Source of the DNA: Dysgonamonadaceae bacterium
GTDB lineage: Bacteria > Bacteroidota > Bacteroidia > Bacteroidales > Azobacteroidaceae
DNA length: 12,685 bases
NCBI GenBank assembly: GCA_031256015.1
Contig: JAIRRK010000158.1
Coordinates: 1-12,685 of the forward strand
Direction of reading: 5' to 3'
Below the pieces are notes generated by a model. The model was not told the DNA's origin. It made no database searches and saw nothing but the letters and a program-made list of their open reading frames with translations. Within the stretch, counting starts at the first letter, position 1, and every line of letters starts with the position of its first letter. The translations under genes and the position numbers were made by a program. This document shows, one piece after another, positions 1 to 7,629 of the stretch.

Positions 1-21
1 GTACCGTGTATTGACAGATAA
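1..21 (+). CDS. nuoD: NADH-quinone oxidoreductase subunit D (or fused C/D), last six residues only
   Basis: Only the end of the reading frame is inside the window. Frame 1 reads VPCIDR and then TAA at 19-21. NuoD proteins, and NuoCD fusions, typically end in a short hydrophobic stretch followed by (V/I)DR, and the gene sits directly upstream of nuoH, which is where nuoD or nuoCD lies in Bacteroidota complex I operons. The family call rests on six residues plus context, so it is an inference. Whether NuoC is fused to it cannot be seen from here. Confidence 0.5.
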   Translation, partial: VPCIDR

Positions 22-97
22 TTTAAGAATGAAAGTCAAGAATGTCGTGAAAACCATTCTCGGTTGTTGTTCTTAGTTTTTAATTTTATAAAGAATT

Positions 98-1165
98 ATG
101 TTTCATTTTGATGTAGTAAGCAATTGGATAGACGAATTTCTTCGCACTTACATGAGCGAAGGGTGGGCTTTATTCGTTGAATTTATATTGATAGGAGTAA
201 TCATTTTAAGTGCTTACGCCGTATTGGCTCTTATCCTCATTTATGCGGAAAGAAAAATATGTGCTTTCTTTCAGTGTCGTATCGGGCCGAACAGAGTCGG
301 ACTTTGGGGACTGATTCAGTCCGTAGCGGATATGGTTAAAATCCTTTTGAAGGAATTGATAAAAATCGACAGAGTTGATCCGGTTCTTTTCCGTTTATCT
401 GCATTTTTAGTTATAATAGCTTCTATTTGCACCTTTGGAGCCATACCGTTCGACAAAGGACTGCATGTGATTGATTTCAATATCGGAGTTTTTTACTTAC
501 TTGCCGTCTCCTCATTGGGAGTTGTCGGAATACTGTTAGCCGGATGGTCGTCCAATAACAAATACACCATGATTGGAGCCATGCGTTCCGGCGCTCAATT
601 AATTTCTTACGAGCTTTCCTGCGGATTGGCTTTGATGACCATGGTTATGCTTTCGGGAACGATGCAATTGTCGGCTATTGTTGAACAACAGGCTTATGCT
701 TGGAATATATTCAGAGGCGGAATCCCCGCTTTGATTGCTTTTACGGTATATTTAATTGCCGGCCATGCGGAAACCAATCGCGGTCCGTTTGACTTGCCCG
801 AAGCCGAATCGGAGTTAACGGCGGGTTATCATACCGAATATTCGGGGATTCAATTCGGATTTTTCTATTTGGCCGAATACCTGAACATGTTCATTATTGC
901 TGCGATTGCGGCAACCCTGTTCTTAGGCGGATGGATGCCTTTGCATGTTCCGGGATGGGAATCGTTCAATCAAGTGATGGATTATATACCTCCGGTATTG
1001 TGGTTTTTCGGGAAAACATTCTTCTGTGTCTTTTTGGCTTTATGGGTACGTTGGACAATGCCGCGTTTGAGAATTGACCAACTGTTGAATTTGGAATGGA
1101 AAATCCTGATGCCGATTTGTTTGATTAATATTGTATTAATGGCTCTTTGGGTAATTTACATATAA
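98..1165 (+). CDS. nuoH: NADH-quinone oxidoreductase subunit H (complex I, quinone-site membrane subunit)
   Basis: NuoH (ND1 in mitochondria) is the membrane subunit that anchors the peripheral arm and builds much of the quinone chamber and the start of the proton path. The protein has 355 residues, close to the family's usual length, with about eight or nine hydrophobic segments. Both family signatures are visible: an AERK...RIGPNRVG...Q..AD..K block at about residues 50-85, and [17 protein letters not shown] at about 224-240 followed by AGYHTEYSG (242-250), a loop rich in conserved acidic residues (E225, D232, E235, E237, E239, E247). The ATG at 98 follows an AT-rich stretch with no clear Shine-Dalgarno site, usual for Bacteroidota. 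nuoI starts 4 bases after the stop, so the two are probably cotranscribed and translationally close. Confidence 0.98.
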   Translation: MFHFDVVSNWIDEFLRTYMSEGWALFVEFILIGVIILSAYAVLALILIYAERKICAFFQCRIGPNRVGLWGLIQSVADMVKILLKELIKIDRVDPVLFRLSAFLVIIASICTFGAIPFDKGLHVIDFNIGVFYLLAVSSLGVVGILLAGWSSNNKYTMIGAMRSGAQLISYELSCGLALMTMVMLSGTMQLSAIVEQQAYAWNIFRGGIPALIAFTVYLIAGHAETNRGPFDLPEAESELTAGYHTEYSGIQFGFFYLAEYLNMFIIAAIAATLFLGGWMPLHVPGWESFNQVMDYIPPVLWFFGKTFFCVFLALWVRWTMPRLRIDQLLNLEWKILMPICLINIVLMALWVIYI

Positions 1166-1169
1166 GACT

Positions 1170-1637
1170 ATGAATCATATAAAAAATGTTTTAGTAGGAA
1201 TTTGGCGATTAATGCAAGGAATGTACATTTCCATGCTGAATTTTATTCGCCCGAAAGTGACCGAGCAATATCCGGAAAATAGAGGAAAAGTCTTTCCGCA
1301 TGAAAGAATGAGAGGCCGGTTAACGATGCCTCATAATGAAAATAATGAACACAAATGTACGGCTTGCGGTATTTGTGAAATGAATTGTCCGAACGGTACC
1401 ATTCAAGTAGTCGGTAAAAAAGAATTGGATGAAGAAACCAGGAAAGAGAAAAAAATATTAGACCGTTATATTTATGATATAGGCAGTTGCACTTTCTGCT
1501 CTTTGTGTACAATTTCCTGTCCGCAAGATGCTATTGTGTGGTCGAACAATTTTGAACATTCGGTGTTCACACGTTCCAAATTGTATGAGAGGTTGAATAA
1601 AGAAGGCTCAAAACTAATGAAAAAAGAGAAATCATAA
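1170..1637 (+). CDS. nuoI: NADH-quinone oxidoreductase subunit I (two-[4Fe-4S] ferredoxin-like subunit)
   Basis: NuoI carries clusters N6a and N6b, which pass electrons through the connecting arm of complex I toward NuoB and quinone. In this 155-residue protein both cluster motifs are complete: CTACGICEMNCP with cysteines at 63, 66, 69 and 73, and CTFCSLCTISCP with cysteines at 107, 110, 113 and 117. As in other two-cluster ferredoxins, the fourth cysteine of each motif probably ligates the other cluster. The N-terminal 30 residues are basic and partly hydrophobic, fitting the helix that lies along the membrane next to NuoH. The protein is somewhat shorter than the E. coli one but has no missing ligand. 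It sits between nuoH and nuoJ in the canonical order. In a complex lacking NuoE/F/G, NuoI would be close to the site where an alternative electron donor enters; that part is inference. Confidence 0.97.
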   Translation: MNHIKNVLVGIWRLMQGMYISMLNFIRPKVTEQYPENRGKVFPHERMRGRLTMPHNENNEHKCTACGICEMNCPNGTIQVVGKKELDEETRKEKKILDRYIYDIGSCTFCSLCTISCPQDAIVWSNNFEHSVFTRSKLYERLNKEGSKLMKKEKS

Positions 1638-1657
1638 AACATTAAAAATAAACAGGA

Positions 1658-2179
1658 ATGGATCCTATAATTAATTTAATCATATTTGTCTGTCTTGGAG
1701 TAGCTATTTTGGCATTGTCCGTATGGGCAGTTTCTTCAAAAAGTCTGTTGAGGTCAGCCACTTTCCTTTTGTTGGTGTTGATCTGTACAGCAGGATTTTA
1801 TTTATTTCTGAATTATCACTTTTTAGCTGCCGTACAAATATCCGTATACGCAGGAGGAGTATTAATCTTATTTATTTTTGCAATATTTCTTACGAGTAAT
1901 AAAAATGATGTTTTGGAAAAGCATGAAGCGCGTAAATATATTATGGGCGGCTTAGCTGCTTTAGCCGGAATTGCTGTAACAGCTTTCGCTCTTTTGAAAC
2001 ATCAATTTATGTATGGAAATAATCCGACAATTGAGGGAGATTATGAGATGAATATGAAACTGATAGGAGAAACTTTGATGGGAACCGATAAATACCAATA
2101 TTTATTACCTTTTGAAGTCTTAAGTTTGCTCCTCTTGGCGTGTATTATCGGAGGAATTTTAATTGCAAGAAAACGGTAG
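1658..2179 (+). CDS. nuoJ: NADH-quinone oxidoreductase subunit J (membrane subunit)
   Basis: NuoJ (ND6) is a small membrane subunit in the central part of complex I; its third helix undergoes a pi-bulge to alpha-helix change during coupling. The protein has 173 residues and about five hydrophobic segments. The TM3 signature is visible as ISVYAGGVLILFIFAIFL at residues 61-78 (family pattern Y-x-G-x-x-x-x-L-F), and the C-terminal helix has the usual PFEVLSLLLL...GGILIARK form (about 151-172). The ATG at 1658 is preceded by AACAGGA, one of the few purine-rich upstream sites in the window. The stop at 2177-2179 lies 4 bases before the preferred nuoK start. Confidence 0.95.
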   Translation: MDPIINLIIFVCLGVAILALSVWAVSSKSLLRSATFLLLVLICTAGFYLFLNYHFLAAVQISVYAGGVLILFIFAIFLTSNKNDVLEKHEARKYIMGGLAALAGIAVTAFALLKHQFMYGNNPTIEGDYEMNMKLIGETLMGTDKYQYLLPFEVLSLLLLACIIGGILIARKR

Positions 2180-2183
2180 TGTT

Positions 2184-2492
2184 ATGATACGAATGGAATA
2201 TTACTTAATAATCAGTACGCTGATGTTTTTTATCGGGATTTATGGCTTTATTGTCCGCAAAAACATGATTGCCATACTCATATCTTTAGAGTTGGTGCTG
2301 AATGCGGTTGAGATAAATTTTGCCGTGTTTAATCGCTATTTATATCCGGAACAATTGGAAGGCATGTTTTTTTCGTTGTTCGGTATTGCTATTACGGCGG
2401 CGGAAACGGCTGTCGCATTGGCTATTATTATCAACGCTTATCGTTGTATCGGAAATGTGAATGTTCGGAATCTAAATAAAATGAAAGACTGA
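2184..2492 (+). CDS. nuoK: NADH-quinone oxidoreductase subunit K (membrane subunit)
   Basis: NuoK (ND4L) is a three-helix subunit that contributes two buried glutamates to the central proton axis of complex I. From the ATG at 2184 the protein has 102 residues, the usual family length. Both key acidic residues are present: E36 in LISLELVLNAVEINF (TM2) and E74 in ITAAETAVALAI (TM3), matching E36 and E72 of E. coli. The frame is open upstream to a TTG at 2163 inside nuoJ, but ATG 2184 gives the family's length and avoids an overlap. ATG 2193 (99 residues) is the other possibility. The stop TGA (2490-2492) shares its final A with the nuoL ATG, which suggests translational coupling. Confidence 0.95.
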   Translation: MIRMEYYLIISTLMFFIGIYGFIVRKNMIAILISLELVLNAVEINFAVFNRYLYPEQLEGMFFSLFGIAITAAETAVALAIIINAYRCIGNVNVRNLNKMKD

Positions 2493-4405
2493 TGGAATAT
2501 ACATTATTAATCATATTAATTCCTTTTCTTCTTTTCCTTTTATTGGGTTTATTGGGAGGAAAGATGAAGCCGGGTATTGCCGGTGTGATAGGAACATCAG
2601 GAATGTTTCTTTGTACGGTATTGGCTTATATTACGGCATATAAATACTTTTTTCAAGCCGGTAAAATCAATGGAGTATGGTCGGAAATTATTCCTTTGAA
2701 TTTTACATGGATGAGATTTACCGAAAACTTACACATTGATTTGGGCATTTTGTTAGACCCTATTTCCGTTATGATGTTGGTTGTTATAACAACCGTATCG
2801 TTAATGGTTCATGTTTACAGTTTAGGATACATGAAAGGAGAAACCGGTTTTCAACGCTATTATTCCTTCCTTTCTTTATTTAGTTTCTCCATGTTGGGAT
2901 TGGTTGTTGCAACCAATATTTTCCAAATGTATATTTTTTGGGAATTAGTAGGAGTAAGTTCGTATTCTTTAATCGGTTTTTGTTATACTAAACCGTCGGC
3001 AGTGGCCGCATCCAAAAAAGCATTTATCGTGACTCGTTTTGCCGATTTGGGATTTTTAATAGGTATTTTAATTCTTTCTTACTATACCGGAACATTCGAT
3101 TTCGGAACATTGACAGCTGATAATGCTTCGTTGGTTACAACTTCGATGGCCGGCGGAACTTTCATGGGACTTTCTCTTGCTACGTGGGCGATGGTGCTCA
3201 TCTTTATGGGAGGTGCCGGAAAATCGGCCATGTTTCCTCTGCATATTTGGTTGCCGGATGCAATGGAAGGTCCGACTCCCGTTTCAGCCTTGATTCACGC
3301 AGCAACAATGGTTGTCGCCGGAGTCTATTTAGTTGCCCGATTATTTCCGGTATATTATTTTACGGCTCCCGAAGTGTTGGAAATGATTGCTTGGATTGGA
3401 ACTTTCACGGCTTTGTTTGCCGCTATTATAGCTATCACGCAAACGGATATCAAAAGAGTATTGGCTTTTTCGACCATATCTCAGATTGCTTATATGATGG
3501 TTGCTTTAGGTGTATCAAAATATGATGGACACGACGGCTTGGGATACATGGCATCTATGTTTCATTTGTTTACTCATGCTTTTTTCAAGGCATTATTATT
3601 CTTGGGTGCCGGATCGGTTATTCATGCGGTTCATAGCAATGAAATGGCTCAAATGGGTAATTTAAGAAAGTACATGCCTGTTACTCATATAACGTTCTTA
3701 ATTGCATGTTTGGCTATCGCCGGTATTTATCCTTTCTCCGGATTCTTTAGTAAAGACGAAATATTGGCAGCTGCCTTGGAAAATAATCCGACTATCTTTT
3801 GGACATTATGGCTTGTTGCCGGATTGACCGCTTTTTATATGTTCCGACTTTATTTTCGTATTTTTTGGAACGGGAATAAAGAATACAAAGAAGGACATAA
3901 ACCTCATGAATCTCCCCTGTCAATGGCTGTTCCATTGATAATATTAGCGGTATTTTCAATCTTCTCCGGGTTTGTTCCTTTCTCCGAATTAATCAATGCC
4001 GATGGAATCGGATTCCACATGCATATTAACATAACGGTTGCCTCTTTAAGCGTAGGAGTTGCAATTATCGGTATCGCCGTTGCAACGCTGCTTTATCTGA
4101 AAGATAGCGAAAAACCGGCTCAAATGGCGAAATCAATGAGCGGTTTGTATAAAGCGACTCTGAATAAATTTTATATGGATGAAATTTGGATGTGGTTTAC
4201 TAAAACAGTCGTTTTTAAAGGTATTTGTATTCCTGTCGCTTGGTTTGATAGGCATATTGTTGATGGAACAATGAACGGCATTGCTTGGTCAACACAAAAA
4301 ATATCGGTATCGATTAAAGATTTACAATCAGGGCAAATCCGGTTTTATTCTTGGGTATTCGTACTCGGATCAATCGTTATTGCCATATTAGTATTATTCC
4401 TGTAA
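2492..4405 (+). CDS. nuoL: NADH-quinone oxidoreductase subunit L (distal antiporter-like proton pump subunit)
   Basis: NuoL (ND5) is the distal antiporter-like subunit of the membrane arm and provides the long lateral helix. The protein has 637 residues and about 15-16 hydrophobic segments. Visible signatures are FWELVGVSSYSLIG with E151 (the TM5 glutamate), GAGKSAMFPLHIWLPDAMEG with K244 (the TM7 lysine), PTPVSALIHAATM with H269, the broken-helix block THAFFKALLFLGAGS with K366 (TM11-12 region), and SGFFSKDE (416-423). The C-terminal part, from about residue 550, has the amphipathic and final anchoring helix pattern, including LQSGQIRFYS (611-620). All charged residues usually needed for proton transfer appear to be kept. 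The ATG overlaps the nuoK stop by one base (TGATG). Confidence 0.98.
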   Translation: MEYTLLIILIPFLLFLLLGLLGGKMKPGIAGVIGTSGMFLCTVLAYITAYKYFFQAGKINGVWSEIIPLNFTWMRFTENLHIDLGILLDPISVMMLVVITTVSLMVHVYSLGYMKGETGFQRYYSFLSLFSFSMLGLVVATNIFQMYIFWELVGVSSYSLIGFCYTKPSAVAASKKAFIVTRFADLGFLIGILILSYYTGTFDFGTLTADNASLVTTSMAGGTFMGLSLATWAMVLIFMGGAGKSAMFPLHIWLPDAMEGPTPVSALIHAATMVVAGVYLVARLFPVYYFTAPEVLEMIAWIGTFTALFAAIIAITQTDIKRVLAFSTISQIAYMMVALGVSKYDGHDGLGYMASMFHLFTHAFFKALLFLGAGSVIHAVHSNEMAQMGNLRKYMPVTHITFLIACLAIAGIYPFSGFFSKDEILAAALENNPTIFWTLWLVAGLTAFYMFRLYFRIFWNGNKEYKEGHKPHESPLSMAVPLIILAVFSIFSGFVPFSELINADGIGFHMHINITVASLSVGVAIIGIAVATLLYLKDSEKPAQMAKSMSGLYKATLNKFYMDEIWMWFTKTVVFKGICIPVAWFDRHIVDGTMNGIAWSTQKISVSIKDLQSGQIRFYSWVFVLGSIVIAILVLFL

Positions 4406-4418
4406 AAGAAAAGATATT

Positions 4419-5894
4419 ATGAATATATTGTCATTATTTGTAGTTATTCCGATATTAATGATCGTCGCTTTATTCTTATGCAAAGGAATGAAGTCTATAC
4501 GTACGATTATGGTAGTCGGTTCATCATTGCTGTTGATTTTATCGACAGTTCTTACTATTCTGTTTTTGAAAGAAAGAGCTGTTTCTGATGCCGAAATGTT
4601 ATTTGTATCCGCTACAACATGGTATACTCCTCTTAATATTGCTTATACGGTCGGAGTAGATGGAATATCGGTGGCTATGTTATTTCTTTCTTCGATAATC
4701 GTATTTACGGGAGTCTTTTCTTCATGGAATATGAATATGGCAAAAGAATACTTTTTATGGTATTGTTTGTTATCGGTGGGAGTATTTGGTTTTTTCATTT
4801 CCATTGATTTATTTACCATGTTCCTGTTTTACGAAGTAGCATTAATTCCGATGTATTTATTGATTGGATTGTGGGGAACAGGAAAAAAAGAATATTCGGC
4901 GATGAAGTTGACATTGATGTTAATGGCCGGTTCGGCATTCTTGATGGTCGGCATTATCGGTATTTATTATACTTCCGGGCATACAACCATGAATTTGTTG
5001 GAGATTGCTAAATTACATATTCCGATAGAATATCAACGTTGGTTATTTCCTGTTACATTTCTAGGCTTTGGAGTTTTAGGAGCTTTATTTCCTTTTCATA
5101 CATGGTCGCCTGATGGTCATGCCTCTGCACCGACGGCTGTTTCGATGCTTCACGCAGGAGTATTGATGAAATTGGGAGGATACGGATGTTTTCGTGTCGC
5201 CATGTATTTGATGCCGGAAGCAGCTCATGAATTGGGATGGATTTTCCTGATACTGACAGGAATCAGTGTTGTTTACGGAGCTTTCAGTGCCGTGGTACAA
5301 ACAGATTTGAAATACATAAATGCGTATTCATCCGTGAGTCATTGCGGATTGGTCTTGTTTGCTATATTAATGATGAATCAAACCGCAATGACGGGAGCCG
5401 TGATGCAAATGTTATCTCACGGTTTGATGACTGCATTATTCTTCGCCTTGATCGGGTTAATTTATGGTCGAACACACACGCGCGATATTCGTGAAATGGG
5501 TGGCTTGATGAAAATTATGCCTTTTGCATCTGTTTGCTATGTGATTGCCGGTTTGGCTTCGTTAGGTTTACCCGGATTGAGCGGATTTGTTGCTGAAATG
5601 ACTATTTTTGTCGGTTCTTTCCAACATCCGGATGTGTTCCACCGAGTATTAACTATAGTCGCTTGTTGTTCTATTGTGATTACGGCGGTGTATATACTGC
5701 GCACAGTCGGTAAAATATTATACGGACCTGTTCAGGATCAACATCATGTTGGTTTACCTGATGCCGCTTGGTATGAAAAAGTATCGGTTGTTGTATTGAT
5801 AGTTTCAATCGCTTATATAGGTATGTATCCTTTTGGCTTATCGGAAATGATCAACGAAAGCCTGATTCCCGTTATTGCTAAATTAAATTTCTGA
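4419..5894 (+). CDS. nuoM: NADH-quinone oxidoreductase subunit M (antiporter-like proton pump subunit)
   Basis: NuoM (ND4) is the middle antiporter-like subunit of the complex I membrane arm. The protein has 491 residues and about 14 hydrophobic segments. Recognisable blocks are FLFYEVALIPMYLLIG with E139 (TM5 glutamate), LFPFHTWSPDGHASAPTAVS (223-242), AGVLMKLGGYG with K251 (TM8 lysine), SSVSHCGLVLF (304-314), and LGLPGLSGFVAEM with E393 (TM12 glutamate). One departure is notable: the position five residues before the proline of PFH, where NuoL (K244) and NuoN (K215) in this same operon have the TM7 lysine, is leucine (L220). SPDG also replaces the common LPDA. The reading frame is intact. 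The start lies 13 bases after nuoL, and nuoN begins 5 bases after the stop. Confidence 0.97.
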   Translation: MNILSLFVVIPILMIVALFLCKGMKSIRTIMVVGSSLLLILSTVLTILFLKERAVSDAEMLFVSATTWYTPLNIAYTVGVDGISVAMLFLSSIIVFTGVFSSWNMNMAKEYFLWYCLLSVGVFGFFISIDLFTMFLFYEVALIPMYLLIGLWGTGKKEYSAMKLTLMLMAGSAFLMVGIIGIYYTSGHTTMNLLEIAKLHIPIEYQRWLFPVTFLGFGVLGALFPFHTWSPDGHASAPTAVSMLHAGVLMKLGGYGCFRVAMYLMPEAAHELGWIFLILTGISVVYGAFSAVVQTDLKYINAYSSVSHCGLVLFAILMMNQTAMTGAVMQMLSHGLMTALFFALIGLIYGRTHTRDIREMGGLMKIMPFASVCYVIAGLASLGLPGLSGFVAEMTIFVGSFQHPDVFHRVLTIVACCSIVITAVYILRTVGKILYGPVQDQHHVGLPDAAWYEKVSVVVLIVSIAYIGMYPFGLSEMINESLIPVIAKLNF

Positions 5895-5899
5895 ATAAT

Positions 5900-7330
5900 A
5901 TGATGGATTTCGGTAACTTTTTGTTTATGGAGCAGGAAATAGGATTGATAATCCTGTTTGTATTATTGTTTTTTTACGATATATTTTGCTCCGAGAAAGG
6001 TAAAAAATATTTTCAACTTGTAGCTGTTTCTTTATTTGCAGTCTTTACGTTATTCGGCTTTACTCCGATGAATAAAGGAGAAGCTTTCGGCGGAATGTAC
6101 ATCAGTTCCGACATGACTGTTTTTATGAAAAACATATTGAATATTGCCACCCTGATTATGTTTTTGCAAGTCAAGACATGGCTCTATTCGGAAAATACCC
6201 GGCATAAAAAAGGAGAATTTTATTTGATAACCTTGGTTACACTGTTAGGAATGTATGTTATGATTTCTTCAGGTAACTTTATGATGCTTTATATCGGGAT
6301 GGAAGCCGCTTCTCTTCCTTTGGCTTGTTTGATTGCATTCAATAAATATCAGGAAAAATCAGCGGAAGCAGGAGTCAAATACATCTTGATTTCAGCTTTA
6401 TCTTCAGGCATTATGTTGTTTGGACTTTCGTTTTTATACGGAGCTTTAGGTTCATTCTACTTTTCCGATATGAGTCGGAATATGATTTCTTCTCCTTTGG
6501 TATTGCTTGGATTCGTCTTCTTTTTCAGTGGATTAGCATTCAAACTGTCTTTAGTGCCGTTCCATTTGTGGACTGCTGATGTGTACGAAGGAGCTCCGAC
6601 CGGAATCACTGCTTATTTGTCCGTCGTATCGAAAGGTGCTGCGGCTTTAGCACTTATATTTGCCTTGTATAAAGTATTTGGGTCGATAGATGTTGCATGG
6701 CACCACATTTTATGGTGGTTGGCAATAATAACGATTACTTTAGGAAATATATTTGCTATCCGTCAGAAAGATATTAAACGTTTCTTTGCTTTCTCTTCCA
6801 TTTCTCAAGCCGGTTATTTGCTTTTGGGAATGATTGCCGGGACAGCACAAGGCATGACGGCTATGGTATTCTATATTTTGGTCTATGTATTTTCAAATAT
6901 GGCGGTCTTCGGAGTGATTGCTGCTGTCGAAAATCACACTAAAGGAGATACTCGTATCGCTGCCTTTAACGGATTATACAAATCAAATCCGGCACTCTCA
7001 TTCGTAATGATGCTGGCTGTTTTCTCTTTGGGAGGGATTCCTCCGTTTGCCGGTTTTTTCAGTAAGTTTTTTATTTTTATGGCGGCAGCCGAACAGGGAG
7101 AATATCTGTTGGTGTTCATCGCATTATTGAATACGGTCATTTCTTTATATTATTATTTATTGATTATCAAAGCAATGTTTATCAAAGAAGAAAATCCGAA
7201 TAACCTAAGCCGATTCAGTATAGATAACTACAATAAAGTAAGTCTGGTTATTTGTACTGCAGGGATTTTTGTGATAGGTTTTATTAGTTTGATTTACGAA
7301 TATATCGATACGCTTAGTTTTGGAATATGA
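5900..7330 (+). CDS. nuoN: NADH-quinone oxidoreductase subunit N (antiporter-like proton pump subunit)
   Basis: NuoN (ND2) is the third antiporter-like subunit and borders NuoK and NuoM in the membrane arm. The protein has 476 residues and about 14 hydrophobic segments. Family blocks include YIGMEAASLPLACLIAF with E135 (TM5), GLAFKLSLVPFHLWTADVYEGAPT with K215 (TM7, residues 211-234, listed here only by key positions), SVVSKGAAAL with K245 (TM8), IKRFFAFSSISQAGYLLLG (292-310), and GGIPPFAGFFSKF with K389 (TM12). The charged residues expected for proton transfer are present. ATG 5900 is followed at once by a second ATG at 5903; either could be used. It is the last nuo gene here, and the next gene is almost 300 bases away, so the operon probably ends after it. 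Confidence 0.97.
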   Translation: MMDFGNFLFMEQEIGLIILFVLLFFYDIFCSEKGKKYFQLVAVSLFAVFTLFGFTPMNKGEAFGGMYISSDMTVFMKNILNIATLIMFLQVKTWLYSENTRHKKGEFYLITLVTLLGMYVMISSGNFMMLYIGMEAASLPLACLIAFNKYQEKSAEAGVKYILISALSSGIMLFGLSFLYGALGSFYFSDMSRNMISSPLVLLGFVFFFSGLAFKLSLVPFHLWTADVYEGAPTGITAYLSVVSKGAAALALIFALYKVFGSIDVAWHHILWWLAIITITLGNIFAIRQKDIKRFFAFSSISQAGYLLLGMIAGTAQGMTAMVFYILVYVFSNMAVFGVIAAVENHTKGDTRIAAFNGLYKSNPALSFVMMLAVFSLGGIPPFAGFFSKFFIFMAAAEQGEYLLVFIALLNTVISLYYYLLIIKAMFIKEENPNNLSRFSIDNYNKVSLVICTAGIFVIGFISLIYEYIDTLSFGI

Positions 7331-7381
7331 CTTTTTTAGTTTTTTTATGAAATAAATGCCGATGAAACGAGTAGAAATACT

Positions 7382-7389
7382 TATCTTTG
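7382..7389 (+). promoter_or_regulatory. Possible Bacteroidota -7 promoter element (TATCTTTG)
   Basis: The octamer matches the Bacteroidota primary-sigma -7 consensus TAnnTTTG exactly. No TTTG or TTG at the expected -33 distance was found, and the nearest gene start is more than 200 bases downstream. It could be a second upstream promoter for exbB, a start for a short untranslated RNA, or chance in AT-rich DNA. Confidence 0.22.
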
Positions 7390-7453
7390 GCGAGAGTTTT
7401 TTGAATACCATGTAAAAAGAGGAATCTACTTGTTAACATGAATGAAGTCAATA

Positions 7454-7475
7454 AGAGAATATTTAATAGTTCTCT
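7454..7475 (+). other. Weak stem-loop in the nuoN-exbB gap
   Basis: AGAGAA at 7454-7459 is complementary to TTCTCT at 7470-7475, extended by one U-G pair, with a loop of about 8 bases. The stem is AT-rich and is followed by AAATTC instead of a T-run, so it is not a standard intrinsic terminator. It might mark the end of the nuo transcript or have no role. Confidence 0.25.
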
Positions 7476-7529
7476 AAATTCTAAAATGTACTGTTAACTT
7501 TTTGAAAAACGGAGAAATCCCCTTTCCTT

Positions 7530-7565
7530 TTTGATATAGAGTAATCATTAATTCAATTATTTTTG
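7530..7565 (+). promoter_or_regulatory. Candidate promoter of the exbB-exbD-exbD-tonB operon
   Basis: TATTTTTG at 7558-7565 fits the Bacteroidota -7 element TAnnTTTG. TTTG at 7530-7533 could serve as the -33 element, although the 24-base gap is a few bases longer than the usual spacing of about 19-21. Transcription would start near 7572, leaving a 5' leader of about 58 bases before the exbB ATG. This is a pattern match only, and the T-rich context raises the chance of a random hit. Confidence 0.4.
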
Positions 7566-7629
7566 TGCTCATTAGAAGTAATATTAAACTCAAGAAAATT
7601 ATCTAACTTTAAAAAGAACAAGATTTTTT

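Larger units (their letters stand above)
7331..7629. other. Intergenic region between the nuo operon and the exbB-tonB operon
   Basis: This AT-rich stretch of 299 bases has no credible gene. It holds two exact matches to the Bacteroidota -7 element TAnnTTTG (7382-7389 and 7558-7565), one weak hairpin (7454-7475) and two copies of GTTAAC (7432-7437 and 7493-7498), the first inside the palindrome TGTTAACA. No GC-rich stem followed by a T-run was found just after nuoN; the T-rich tract at 7332-7346 has no stem before it, so termination of the nuo transcript may be Rho-dependent or happen at the weak hairpin. Confidence 0.7.

Noticed and set aside
2163..2183. Extended nuoK start at TTG 2163
   Set aside because: It would overlap nuoJ and add seven residues not expected in the family; ATG 2184 gives the normal length of 102.
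3184..3525. Second + frame inside nuoL
   Set aside because: It overlaps strongly conserved nuoL sequence including the K244 and H269 motifs; the alternative translation has no recognisable domain.
5237..5494. Second + frame inside nuoM, and the antisense frame at 5085-5300
   Set aside because: Both lie in conserved nuoM sequence and have no independent support.
7205..7411. Antisense frame spanning the end of nuoN and the gap
   Set aside because: Most of it is opposite nuoN, it is lysine-rich low-complexity sequence, and no promoter or family signal was found.
7356..7415. 19-codon frame starting MPMKRVEILIF in the nuoN-exbB gap
   Set aside because: Very short, with no start-site context or conservation that can be seen.
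7340..7441. Open + frame reading FFYEINADETSRNTYLWREF and beyond, just after nuoN
   Set aside because: It looks somewhat protein-like but has no start codon, is about 33 residues long, and I recognise no family; a decayed gene remnant is possible but not supportable.
7499..7509. TTTTTGAAAAA as a small hairpin or operator
   Set aside because: Five A-T pairs with a one-base loop cannot form a stable stem, and such tracts are common in AT-rich gaps.
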